A stretch of 64,000 nucleotides of DNA, taken from assembly GCF_900110955.1 (NCBI RefSeq), contig NZ_FOFR01000009.1, positions 62,001 through 126,000 of the forward strand, read 5' to 3'. The notes under the pieces are model-generated. The model saw nothing but the letters and a program-made list of their open reading frames with translations. It did no database searches and had not been told where the DNA came from. A program made the translations under genes and the position numbers. This DNA comes from Lentzea xinjiangensis (lineage in GTDB: Bacteria; Actinomycetota; Actinomycetes; Mycobacteriales; Pseudonocardiaceae). This document shows positions 24,460-33,191 of the stretch, in pieces; position 1 is the first letter of the stretch, and every line of letters starts with the position of its first letter.

Positions 24460-25663
24460 CCTGATCTACCTCTCGTGCGGTGTGGTCGGCCTGCTCCTGC
24501 TCGCGTACAAGATCCGCGCCCTGCGGGCCGGCTGGGGCAGCCCGCGAGTGGTCGCGTTGATCTCCACCGTGTTCTTCTCGGCGTTCGCCGTGCTCCTCGC
24601 CGCGCCCGCGAACGTCACCTGGATCAACTGGGTCAGCGGCATCCCGAACTTCGCCGCGTTGCTCGTCTACAGCCTGGTGGTGTGCTTCGCGGGTGCGTCG
24701 TTCGCGCTGGTGCTGTACTGGCGCTACCCGGCCGCCCAGGCGTGGCAGCGGGTCCGGCTGATCCTCGTCGGCTACGGGTCGATCGTCGCGGCGATGGTCG
24801 TGCTGTTCTTCAAGTCCGAGGTCGGGGAAGAGCGGCAGGTCGACTTCGACACGTTCTACGCCACGCAGCCGACGGTGGCGGTGTTCCTGTTCGTCTACCT
24901 CGTGGCGACCGGCGTCGGCTGCGGTGGCCAGGCGTACCACTGCTGGCAGGGCGCGCGCGACGAGGCGATCTCCGCACGGCCGTGGCTCGCGCGCGGCCTG
25001 CGCTGGTACTGCTTCGCCGGGCTCTTCCCGGTGGCGTTCGCGGTCATCAAGCTCTTCGTGCTGTTGATGGACTGGGCTGGCGAGCGCAGCTTCGACGTGC
25101 TGAGCCTGACCGCGCCCCTGATGGCGTCGCTGTCGATCTTCCCGCTGGTGATCGCGATGGCGCTGCCGGTGTTCGGGCCGCGCCGACCGTCGCCCTCGCT
25201 GTGGCTGCGGCGCTGGCGGACCTACTTCGCGTTGCGGCCGCTGCACAGGGCGCTGGTGCACGTGAACCCCGGCATCGTCCTGGTGGCGCCCGGCAAGTTC
25301 CTCAACCCGCACCACCGGGTGCGCCGGCAGATCATCGAGCTGAACGACTGGCGCTGGGCGCTCACGCCGTACTTCGACCTGAGCGTGGGCGAGGCCGCGA
25401 CGTCACTGGCGCGCCAGGCGGCGCTGCCCCAGGACGAGGTGGCCGCGGTCGTGGAGGCCGCGCAACTGCGGGCGGCGGGCACCTCCGGCGGGCGGTCGCG
25501 GCCCGCCCAGCGCCGGCCGGCCGCGGAGATCGTCGACGGCACGGACCTCACCGCCGAGCACGACAGGTGGGTGCGGATCTCCCGCGCGTACCGGCACTCG
25601 CCGATCGTGGACGCCGCCGTCGCCGACGCGGCCCGCGCCGAAGCAGCAGGGGGAATCGACTAG
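24446..25663 (+). CDS. MAB_1171c-type multi-pass membrane protein
   Basis: 405 aa. Seven or so hydrophobic segments fill residues 1-240, the first beginning F-N-L-I-Y-L-S-C-G. A soluble tail of about 160 residues holds the motif L-R-P-L-H-R-A-L-V. It resembles the MAB_1171c family, annotated as putative transporters without experimental support. GTG start inside the peptidase gene; the FAD enzyme begins one base after the TAG stop. Conserved company with XRE and ImmA/IrrE proteins suggests a stress-induced membrane function (inference). Confidence 0.8.
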   Translation: MAIFNLIYLSCGVVGLLLLAYKIRALRAGWGSPRVVALISTVFFSAFAVLLAAPANVTWINWVSGIPNFAALLVYSLVVCFAGASFALVLYWRYPAAQAWQRVRLILVGYGSIVAAMVVLFFKSEVGEERQVDFDTFYATQPTVAVFLFVYLVATGVGCGGQAYHCWQGARDEAISARPWLARGLRWYCFAGLFPVAFAVIKLFVLLMDWAGERSFDVLSLTAPLMASLSIFPLVIAMALPVFGPRRPSPSLWLRRWRTYFALRPLHRALVHVNPGIVLVAPGKFLNPHHRVRRQIIELNDWRWALTPYFDLSVGEAATSLARQAALPQDEVAAVVEAAQLRAAGTSGGRSRPAQRRPAAEIVDGTDLTAEHDRWVRISRAYRHSPIVDAAVADAARAEAAGGID

Positions 25664-27040
25664 ATGGCACCCACACACGCCGTTGTCCTGGGCGGAGGGC
25701 TCTCGGGCATGCTCACGGCGTCCGTCCTCGTCCGGCACTTCGACGAGGTCACGGTGGTGGAGCGGGACAAGCTGCCGGACGGGCCGGCACCCCGGTCCGG
25801 CGTGCCCCAGGCCCGGCACGCGCACCTGCTGATGTCCGGTGGCGCGCGGGCGATCGACGCGCTGCTGCCCGGCACGCTGGACGCGCTGGTCGCCGCCGGC
25901 GCGCACCGGATCGGGGTGCCGAACGACCTGGTGTCGCTGAGCGCCCAGGGATGGGTGCCGCGGTTCCCGGAGATGCAGTTCATCGTCTCGTGCAGCCGCA
26001 CGCTGCTGGACTGGGTGGTGCGCAGCCAGGCGTTGCGGGACAACAAGATTTCGGTGCTGACCGGGACGGAGCCGGTGTCGTTGCCCGGTGACCGGCAGGC
26101 GGTGACCGGGGTGCTGGTCGAGGACCGGATCTCGCGCGAGCGGATCACGCTGGAGGCGAACCTCGTCGTGGACGCGACCGGGCGGGGCTCGCGGCTGCCG
26201 TCCTGGCTGGCCGAGCTCGGCCTGCCCCCGGTCCACTCCGAGTCGGTCGACTCCGGACTCGCCTACGCCACGCGGATCTTCCGCGCGCCGCCGTCGGCCG
26301 CCTCGGGTTTTCCGATCGTCAACGTGCAGGCGAACCCGCGTGACCCGCATCCGGGGTGCACGGCGACGCTGCTGCCGATCGAGGACGGCCGCTGGCTGGT
26401 CACGCTGTCCGGGACGCGCGGCGGTGAGCCGTCGACCGACGAGTCGGAGTTCGTGGCCTTCGCGCGGTCCGTGCGCAATCCCGTGGTGGGTGACCTGATC
26501 TCCTCGGCGGAGGCGCTCTCACCGGTGTACGGCTCGCACAGCACCGCGAACCGGCGGAACTTCTTCGAGCGCGCGAAGTCCTGGCCCTCCGGGCTGCTGG
26601 CGCTGGGCGACTCGGTGGCGACCTACAACCCCGTGTACGGGCACGGGATGTCGATCGCGGCGCAGAGCGCGCAGGCGCTGGACGCCGGTCTCGCGGCGGG
26701 CCACGGCGCGCAGCGGATCCAGCGCGACATCGGCAGGGTGGTCGACGGGGCGTGGGCGATGGCCACGAACCAGGACATCCTCTACCCCGGCGCGGTCGGC
26801 AAGCCGCTGCCGTTGCTGGGCAGGGTGTTGCAGCGCTACGTGGACCGGCTGGTGCGCACGGCGACGACGGAGGCCCCGGTGACGCGGGCGTTCATCGACG
26901 CGTTCACGCTGTCCGCGCCGATGGCGAACCTGATGAGCCCGAAGGTGGTGTGGGCGACCATGCGCGGGCCCCGGAGGTCAGCGCCGCCGGAGCCGACGCT
27001 GACCGCGGCCGAGCGCGAGCGGGTCACCTCCGCGGAGTGA
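25664..27040 (+). CDS. FAD-dependent monooxygenase (geranylgeranyl-reductase-like)
   Basis: 458 aa. The N-terminal dinucleotide motif is V-L-G-G-G-L-S-G-M with V-V-E-R-D at the end of the second strand. A D-A-T-G-R-G-S-R and the later L-A-L-G-D-S-V-A-T-Y-N-P segment are FAD-contact motifs of PHBH-type flavoproteins. The substrate is unknown. Last gene of the XRE operon. Its 3' end overlaps the convergent VOC gene by 17 bases, so opposing transcription may affect both. Confidence 0.85.
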   Translation: MAPTHAVVLGGGLSGMLTASVLVRHFDEVTVVERDKLPDGPAPRSGVPQARHAHLLMSGGARAIDALLPGTLDALVAAGAHRIGVPNDLVSLSAQGWVPRFPEMQFIVSCSRTLLDWVVRSQALRDNKISVLTGTEPVSLPGDRQAVTGVLVEDRISRERITLEANLVVDATGRGSRLPSWLAELGLPPVHSESVDSGLAYATRIFRAPPSAASGFPIVNVQANPRDPHPGCTATLLPIEDGRWLVTLSGTRGGEPSTDESEFVAFARSVRNPVVGDLISSAEALSPVYGSHSTANRRNFFERAKSWPSGLLALGDSVATYNPVYGHGMSIAAQSAQALDAGLAAGHGAQRIQRDIGRVVDGAWAMATNQDILYPGAVGKPLPLLGRVLQRYVDRLVRTATTEAPVTRAFIDAFTLSAPMANLMSPKVVWATMRGPRRSAPPEPTLTAAERERVTSAE

Positions 27041-27497
27041 AGTCCACGCTCTGCACGTAGTTCATGGCTTCCTGGAACGCCGGATCCCCCATCCTGGCGT
27101 TCATCTCCTCGCCCGTCGGCTCGGCGACGCGCTGGTGCAGCCACCACAGGTTGCCGAACGGGTCGGCGAACCGGCTGACCCGGTCACCCCAGAACAGCTC
27201 GGTCGGCTCGGTGACCGTGGTGGCGCCTCTGGCCGTGGCTCTGGCGAGCGTCGCCGCGTCGTCCTCGACGTACAGGCGCAGGAACGCCGGGGTGGCCGGC
27301 CAGTCGGGCTGGTCGAACAACATCACCACCGAGTCGCCGATGCGCACCTCGGCGTGGCCGATCCGCGGCGCCTCGCCGACGCGCCCGATCTCGGTCGCGT
27401 CGAAGACGCCGACGATGAAGTCGATCAGTTCGGCCGTGTGGCCGCGGGTGATCAGCCACGGCGTCACGGTGTGGTAGCCCTCGGGTACAACGTTCAT
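27024..27497 (-). CDS. VOC-family (PhnB/glyoxalase-like) protein
   Basis: 157 aa with the paired beta-alpha-beta-beta-beta modules of the vicinal oxygen chelate fold: Y-H-T-V-T-P-W-L-I near the start, I-G-H-A-E-V-R-I-G, and R-F-A-D-P-F-G-N-L-W-W-L near the end. That is the PhnB-like subgroup, whose activities are mostly unknown. ATG start after GAGGAG. Divergent from the WYL regulator across a near-perfect palindrome, so probably its target. Confidence 0.85.
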   Translation of the reverse strand: MNVVPEGYHTVTPWLITRGHTAELIDFIVGVFDATEIGRVGEAPRIGHAEVRIGDSVVMLFDQPDWPATPAFLRLYVEDDAATLARATARGATTVTEPTELFWGDRVSRFADPFGNLWWLHQRVAEPTGEEMNARMGDPAFQEAMNYVQSVDFTPRR

Positions 27498-27531
27498 CGG
27501 TCTCTCCTCTTCTCCTGGCGAGACCGTAGGA

Positions 27532-27562
27532 CCGATGTAGGACGGCTCCGGTCCTACATCGG
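27532..27562. promoter_or_regulatory. Palindromic operator between VOC and WYL-regulator genes
   Basis: Two 12-base arms, CCGATGTAGGAC and GTCCTACATCGG, form a perfect inverted repeat with a 7-base spacer. A further GTAGGAC half site begins four bases before the left arm, giving three copies. Location in the 80-base divergent region strongly suggests the binding site of the adjacent regulator. Confidence 0.7.
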
Positions 27563-27577
27563 GCCTAGGTTGGTGCC

Positions 27578-28531
27578 ATGAGTGATGCGGCCCGGTTGTT
27601 GCGCCTGCTGTCGTTGCTCCAGACGTCCCGGGAGTGGCCCGGCAGCGAGCTGGCCGACCGGCTGGGCGTCACCTCGCGCACCGTGCGCCGCGACGTCGAC
27701 CGCCTGCGCGACCTCGGCTACCCCGTCGAGGCCTCGATGGGCGCGCTCGGTGGCTACCGGCTCGTCGCGGGCACGGCGATGCCCCCGCTGCTGCTCGACG
27801 ACGAGGAGACCGTCGCCGTCGCGGTCGGCCTGCGCACGGCAGCCAGGCAACCGGTGGCGGGCATCGCCGAGGCGTCCCTGCGGGCGCTCGCGAAGCTCCA
27901 GCAGGTGCTGCCGCCCCGGCTGGCCCGGCGGGTCTCGTCGCTGACGTCGGCCACCGCCACCTCCGCGGCCTCGTTCGCCGCGCTGGTCGACCCGGCGCAG
28001 CTCGCGGTGATCGCCGCCGCCGTGTCAGCCCGCGAACGGGTGCGGTTCGCCTACGTGACGAACGAGAACGTGGTCGCGAAGCGGCACGTCGAACCCGTGC
28101 GACTGGTAGCGCTCGGCCGGCGCTGGTACCTCCTCGCCCATGACGTGGACCGTGATGACTGGCGCATCTTCCGGCTGGACCGCATCTCCTCGGCCCTGGC
28201 CACCGGGACGCGGTTCCCACCCCGCGTGCCGCCGGGCGGGGACGCGACGGAGTACGTGACGCAGAAGATGTACGACACGGCCCCGACCTACCGGGCCCGC
28301 GCGACCCTGCGCCTGCCCGTGGAGCTGGCACGGGCACGACTGGCGGACTTCGTCGGCGACCTGACCGCCCTCGACGACGGCTCCTGCTCGTGGCACAGCG
28401 TCGAGGACACCATCGAGTACCTCGCGTTCCGGCTCACCCTGCTGGGGTGCGAGTTCACCGTGCACGGGCCGGTCGAGCTGGTGGACCACCTCCGGGAGCT
28501 CGGGCAGCGGATCGGGCGGTCGGTGGGATAG
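27578..28531 (+). CDS. WYL-domain helix-turn-helix regulator
   Basis: 317 aa of the DeoR-like/WYL (YafY) type. An N-terminal helix-turn-helix (about 1-60, S-E-L-A-D-R-L-G-V-T-S-R-T-V-R-R-D-V) precedes a WYL domain (about 140-225) containing R-R-W-Y-L-L-A-H-D and R-I-F-R-L-D-R-I, then a C-terminal WCX-like extension. WYL domains sense nucleic acids or small ligands. It probably represses the divergent VOC gene and itself through the palindrome upstream (inference). Confidence 0.9.
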   Translation: MSDAARLLRLLSLLQTSREWPGSELADRLGVTSRTVRRDVDRLRDLGYPVEASMGALGGYRLVAGTAMPPLLLDDEETVAVAVGLRTAARQPVAGIAEASLRALAKLQQVLPPRLARRVSSLTSATATSAASFAALVDPAQLAVIAAAVSARERVRFAYVTNENVVAKRHVEPVRLVALGRRWYLLAHDVDRDDWRIFRLDRISSALATGTRFPPRVPPGGDATEYVTQKMYDTAPTYRARATLRLPVELARARLADFVGDLTALDDGSCSWHSVEDTIEYLAFRLTLLGCEFTVHGPVELVDHLRELGQRIGRSVG

Positions 28532-28855
28532 GGACGGCTTCTCGGCGGTTCAGCGGGGGCCTGGGCACGGAAGGTGCCGGGTGGTGCGAGGGTGGCCGGC
28601 CAACGGTGAGCGGGCCGGTTCGACGAGGTGCCAGAGCCGATCGGCACCCACTCGCGAGGCAACTCCTCAACGCAGCAGCAGAGCCGATGTGCCCGCGACC
28701 CGACCAACCAGGACACCGCTCACCCGCACCGCGCCGACATCCCGTCTCCCGTGGGAGCACCCGGCCGCGCCCTGGCCCGCAAGCCGATGCCGCCCATGAG
28801 CCGACCGCAGAGGCGAGGCCCCTCCCGATGTGACCAAACCCCGCCCCGGCGCCCC
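28532..28855. other. Gene-free stretch
   Basis: 324 bases between the convergent WYL-regulator and DUF4262 genes. I see no supported gene, no strong terminator hairpin and no recognisable repeat. Open frames here show no coding pattern. Confidence 0.5.
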
Positions 28856-29335
28856 TCACCCGCCCCGCCGCCCAGCCCTCACGCCCAGCACCGGCTGCCC
28901 GCCCGGCACTCCGGCGTAGTCGCGGTCCCAGGGCCACCGCCCGCCCTCATCGGCGTGCACGAGCTGCAAGGCGTCGATCCCTTCCCCGTACAACCGCGCG
29001 GACACCAGCAGGTGCGCCCACGGTCGCGCCACCCGCACGACCTCCAGCAACGGCCCGCCCGGCAGGCTGAAGCGCTGTCCCGCGGACGGCACGCAGGTGT
29101 GGACGAGGTGTTCGGCCGTGTCGTCGAGGAGGCGGCCCGCCGCGAGAACGGCCATGCCCGTCACGACCAGCTCGGGCAGGCCGCGCGGGGTGAGGCCCAC
29201 GGTGTAGGCCCAGGGCGGGTGGGCGCGGTCTCGTTCCACGGCTTGGACGGCCCAGCCCCGCGCGTCGATGCAGCGGCGCAGCGTGGCCAGGTGTTCTTCC
29301 ACGCGGCTGGCGGGGTGGTCGCAGTCTGAGCACAT
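28856..29335 (-). CDS. DUF4262 protein
   Basis: 159 aa. The DUF4262 signature is readable: W-A-Y-T-V-G-L, P-E-L-V-V-T-G near residues 45-65 and a late Y-A-G-V-P-G-G-Q-P-V-L-G. A small Cys pair (M-C-S-D-C) opens the protein. No biochemical function is established for the family. ATG start with GAGGAG upstream. It is divergent from the TPR-CHAT-TIR gene over 213 bases that hold the shared element at 29407-29426, so it may be co-regulated with that gene. Confidence 0.8.
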   Translation of the reverse strand: MCSDCDHPASRVEEHLATLRRCIDARGWAVQAVERDRAHPPWAYTVGLTPRGLPELVVTGMAVLAAGRLLDDTAEHLVHTCVPSAGQRFSLPGGPLLEVVRVARPWAHLLVSARLYGEGIDALQLVHADEGGRWPWDRDYAGVPGGQPVLGVRAGRRGG

Positions 29336-29406
29336 GGTGGTCTCCTCGGATCGGTGGTGGACCCAGTGTGCCGACGAGCACCGACAAGATCGTTCGGGCG
29401 ATTCGT

Positions 29407-29426
29407 TGACAGAAAGTGGACAAACG
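29407..29426 (+). promoter_or_regulatory. Element shared with 10594-10613
   Basis: GTTGACAGAAAGTGGACAAA differs from the element at 10594-10613 at only two positions. It lies in the divergent region of the DUF4262 and TPR-CHAT-TIR genes, 72 bases from the former and 122 from the chosen start of the latter. It contains a consensus TTGACA but no convincing -10 at standard spacing. Confidence 0.45.
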
Positions 29427-29548
29427 ATTTGTGGGCCGTCTGGATCGTTAACCTGCGACGCACGGAGGAGTGTCCATGCGCCGATCGAGCACCGCCGAGC
29501 GCATTCCGCGCCACCGTGACACACCTGTCCACGCTGGAGATTCGCGAC

Positions 29549-32500
29549 GTGACGGCGGACCGGATGGAAATCGGGCCAGGCACGCCCCTGGCGAAAGCGA
29601 TCAAGGCGGCTCGGTCGGCTGCCCTGCGCGGCAACGTGCTCGGGGTCGACCTCGCCTACGCGAGGGCCGCGAAGATCAGCCCGGCCGTCGCCCACGACCA
29701 CTGCGCCGCCCTGCTCGCGCTCGGCGCGCTCGGCAGAGCCGCCCAGCGCTGCGACGAGTACCTGATCAGCAGCGACGACACCGAGCTCAGGATCCTCAGG
29801 GCCCGGATCCGCAGTGCCGCGACCGACCACGCCGCGGCGGCGCAGGAGGTTCGCGAGCTGCGCAAGCGCCGGCTCACCGAGCTCCAGCAGGCGGTGCTCG
29901 CACGGGTGGCCGCCCTGGCCGCCGCGGACCGCTGCGACCACCCGACGGCGGAGAGCGAGCTGGACGCCGCGGAACGGCACTTCCGCCGGGCCGGGCGCCG
30001 CGAGCACCTCGAAGACGTCGGCAGGGACCGGCTCCTGCTGGACGTGCGCAGGGGCACGCGGGTGCCCCAGATCGAGGGCCGGTCCCCGCGCACCCCCGCC
30101 GAGTACCTGCACCGGGCGGCGGCGCTGCGGCGGGAGATCCGGTACGACGAGGCGCTGGCGCTGATGACCAGGTGCGCCACCGCCTACCAGGTCGAGCCCG
30201 CGCTGCGGTTCCCCGTCCTGCACGAGCTGACCGTCCTGCTGGTGCTGACCCGGCAGGCGGGCGCGGCGCGCAAGCTCTTCCCGCTGCTCGTGGCCACGGC
30301 GGGACCGGAGGTGATCTCGAAGCTCCCGGACGGCACCCGCGCGCTCGGCCTCGAACGCCGCCTGCTGCACGTCCGCCGGTTGGTCGCCGACGGCGAGCTG
30401 CTCAAGGCGGAAGGCCTGCTGGGTGAGGGGAACTCCGCCCTCTGGCACCTCACCGCGGCCGAGCTCGCGTACGCCGCGGGCCTGCTCGACCGGGCCGTCC
30501 ACCACTTCCGCACCGCCGCGAGCCGCGCGGACCACGCCGAGCTGAAAGCGCTGGCGCTGCGCAAACTCGGTGACGCGCACGCCGACATCGGCGACGAAGA
30601 CCAAGCCGTGCGGCACTGGATCGAGGCCTACGACCTGGAGAAGGACATCGCCGGTCAGCAGCACGGCCCGAGCGCCAGGCTGCGGATGCTGCGCGCCGCG
30701 CCGGACGAGGACGACGGCCGCGTGCTCGCCGCGGTGCGCCGATTACGGCGTGACGGCCGGAAAGCGTTGGCGGGGCTGGTGGTCGCGATCGAGGCCGCAC
30801 GTGGCGGATCCGAGGACCTCCCGCGGTTCACCGACCTGCGCGCGGCCAGGCGGTGGCTCGGCAAGACGACCAGGCACCTGCCCCGCGACCAGGCCGTGTG
30901 GATGGTGCACGCGACACCCGGCCAGCTCCACCACGTGATCATCAGCCGCCGGACGACGACTCACGTCACGACCGACGTCCACATCAGCGACCTCACCGCC
31001 ACGATCCGCCGCCTCAGGACCTGGAAACCCCGGTACGACCAGGCGGTCCTCGGCGCGCTGGTGATCGAGCTGACCGCGTTGATCGCGGTGGAGGACGTCG
31101 TCGCGGCCCTGCCGCCGAAGACCACCCGGATCGCCGTGGTGGTGGGCGAGCTCCTCGCCGGCCTCCCGCTCGCCGGCCTGCCGGTTCCCGGCACCGACCA
31201 CTTCCTGGGCGTCACGCACGCGCTGTCGACCTTGCCGCGGCTGTCCGCGCTGCCGGTGCTGAAACGCCGCTCCCGCAAGCAGAGGGGCGACGAGTCGGCG
31301 ACCTTCGCCGAGGCCGCGGACCTGGCACGGGCCTTGAGCGAACACCGCTTCCACCGCGTCCGCATCAACGCCCGCAGCGCGCACGACCACATCAACCGCG
31401 ATCAGTCGTGGCTGGAGTTCGGTGACACGCGGGTGTCCGAAGAAGCGTTGGCGGACATGGACTTCAGCACTTGCGGCACGGTGGTGCTCGGCGCGTGCGA
31501 GGCCGGCTTCGCCCGCGCGGCCATCACCGCGGGCGCGGGAGCGGTGCTCTCGGCGCGCTGGGCCGCCGATGACGACGCGGCGGGGAAGGTGCTCGCCGCG
31601 TTCGACCGGCACCTGGCCGCACTGCCCCGCGACCAGGCCCTGCAACGCGCCCTGGGCGAGGTCTCCGACCGGCACCCGGCCGACTGGGCGTGCTGGTCCC
31701 TGCACGGCGACGCGGGCGTTCAGACAGCAGCGGGCCCGCTCCGCAGAAGACTCAGGAAGATCGGAGAACCCGTGCCGCTCGAAACCCGTCCCAAGGTGTT
31801 CCTGTCGTTCGCGGGCGAGGATCGCGCGCACGCCGAGAAGCTGCGCGCCGACCTGGAGGCCCGCAACGTCAACGCCTACCTCGACGAGGACGGGACAGCA
31901 CCCGGCGACATGGCGGCCGCCACCGTCGCCGAAGCCTTGGCGCCCTCCGACTACCACGTCCTGCTGTGGTCGGCGAACACCGCGCACCGCAGGTTCGTCA
32001 CGGAGGAGTGGACCACGGCCTTCGCGCTCGAGCTGACCCGGCGGCGGGCCTTCCCGTTCATCGTGCGGCTCGACGAGGAACCGCTGCCGCCGCTCCTCGT
32101 GCCGCGCAAGCACTTCGACCTCTTCGACGCGGCCGAGCGGCTCGTCGCGACCTGGCGCGCGGACCGCAAGTCGGAGCTACCGGTGTTCCCGCAGCCAGTG
32201 CCGCCCGCGCCGCACGGCCCGGCCGTCGCGATCTCGGTGCGCAGCCACGACCTCGGCGTCACCCACATCGTCATGACGCCGCTGCACGTGACGGGCGCCG
32301 AGCTGTACCGGACGGTGTTCGACGCGTTGCGGCTGCCGACCGAGCAGGCCACGTTCGACGGCACCACCGGGATGCGCTTCTCCTACGAGCTCTACCGGCA
32401 GAACGAGTCGATCCCGGCTGACGAGTCCGTTGTGGAGCTGCCATCCGGCGTGGTCGACATCGCCGTCCGCGTCGAGCCGCTCGGCCACACCGGCGAGGAG

Positions 32501-32590
32501 CCGCACCCGGACGACGAGGACGGCGAGGGGTTCGACGTCGACCGGCAACGCATGTTGCTCGTCGCCGCGTTCCGGCACCTCCTCCCCTGA
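29549..32590 (+). CDS. TPR-CHAT-TIR effector protein
   Basis: About 1013 aa. Residues 10-410 are TPR-like helices rich in Ala, Leu and Arg. Residues about 430-715 match the CHAT caspase-like protease: L-G-A-C-E-A-G with candidate nucleophile Cys650, and His612 or His614 as general base. Residues 747-865 are a TIR domain (P-K-V-F-L-S-F-A-G-E-D start) with T-E-E-W-T-T-A-F, where Glu819/820 is the position of the NADase glutamate. The last 130 residues look beta-grasp-like and end in an acidic then basic tail. Protease plus NADase in one chain suggests a suicide-type defence effector (inference). The GTG start with GGAG upstream is the best of several; GTG at 29516 and upstream are alternatives. 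Confidence 0.8.
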   Translation: MTADRMEIGPGTPLAKAIKAARSAALRGNVLGVDLAYARAAKISPAVAHDHCAALLALGALGRAAQRCDEYLISSDDTELRILRARIRSAATDHAAAAQEVRELRKRRLTELQQAVLARVAALAAADRCDHPTAESELDAAERHFRRAGRREHLEDVGRDRLLLDVRRGTRVPQIEGRSPRTPAEYLHRAAALRREIRYDEALALMTRCATAYQVEPALRFPVLHELTVLLVLTRQAGAARKLFPLLVATAGPEVISKLPDGTRALGLERRLLHVRRLVADGELLKAEGLLGEGNSALWHLTAAELAYAAGLLDRAVHHFRTAASRADHAELKALALRKLGDAHADIGDEDQAVRHWIEAYDLEKDIAGQQHGPSARLRMLRAAPDEDDGRVLAAVRRLRRDGRKALAGLVVAIEAARGGSEDLPRFTDLRAARRWLGKTTRHLPRDQAVWMVHATPGQLHHVIISRRTTTHVTTDVHISDLTATIRRLRTWKPRYDQAVLGALVIELTALIAVEDVVAALPPKTTRIAVVVGELLAGLPLAGLPVPGTDHFLGVTHALSTLPRLSALPVLKRRSRKQRGDESATFAEAADLARALSEHRFHRVRINARSAHDHINRDQSWLEFGDTRVSEEALADMDFSTCGTVVLGACEAGFARAAITAGAGAVLSARWAADDDAAGKVLAAFDRHLAALPRDQALQRALGEVSDRHPADWACWSLHGDAGVQTAAGPLRRRLRKIGEPVPLETRPKVFLSFAGEDRAHAEKLRADLEARNVNAYLDEDGTAPGDMAAATVAEALAPSDYHVLLWSANTAHRRFVTEEWTTAFALELTRRRAFPFIVRLDEEPLPPLLVPRKHFDLFDAAERLVATWRADRKSELPVFPQPVPPAPHGPAVAISVRSHDLGVTHIVMTPLHVTGAELYRTVFDALRLPTEQATFDGTTGMRFSYELYRQNESIPADESVVELPSGVVDIAVRVEPLGHTGEEPHPDDEDGEGFDVDRQRMLLVAAFRHLLP

Positions 32591-32710
32591 TAGCGCCGAT
32601 CGGGTGAACGTGCGTGTCGGACTCAGCCTTTCGCGGCTTCAGCGCCTGTCACCGGTGAAGGTCGCCTGAGGGCGGTGAAGGACACCGGCGGACGTTGAAG
32701 GGGAAGGCCG

Positions 32711-33191
32711 TTGAGCGCATCGGAGCCGGACCAGGGCTTCGCCGAGTTCTTCCGCCGCCTGCCTGCCCGTCCTGACCAGGACGTTGACGGCGCTGACCGG
32801 TGACACCCGCGCGGTGGACGACGTGGCGCAGGACGCGCTGGTGATCGCACGGCACCGTTGGGCCGACATCAGCACGTACGACAAGCCCGAGGCGTGGGTG
32901 CTGAAGGTCGCCATCCGGCTGATGCGCCGCTGGCAACAGCGGTACGAGCGCGAAACACCGCTGGTCGCGATGCCCGACGTCGCCGAACCCGTGCATAACT
33001 TGGAGGCGCTGCACTCCGCCCTGCGCGAGCTCTCCCCGAGGCACCGCGAGGTGGTGGCCCTGCACCACCTGCTCGGCTACTCCGTCAGCGAGATCGCCTC
33101 GGTGCTCGTGGTCGGCGAGTCGACCGTGCGGACGCACCTCACCCGCGGCCGGGCCGAGCTGCGGCGGATTCTCGGAGGCAGTGATGAGTGA
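32711..33191 (+). pseudogene. ECF sigma factor gene interrupted by a frameshift
   Basis: Two frames together encode an ECF/SigE-like sigma factor. The first, from TTG at 32711 after AAGGGGAAGG, gives ...F-A-E-F-F-R-R and then runs to a TGA at about 32802. The second continues C-L-P-V-L-T-R-T-L-T-A-L-T-G-D and V-D-D-V-A-Q-D-A-L (region 2), then L-S-P-R-H-R-E-V-V-A-L ... V-G-E-S-T-V-R-T-H-L (region 4). One extra C near 32755 in a CGCCGCCTGCC run accounts for the switch. The downstream frame has only TTG or CTG starts and would lack region 2.1. Either a real lesion or a sequencing error. It is followed by a TPR gene with an 8-base overlap, as in sigma/partner pairs. Confidence 0.7.
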
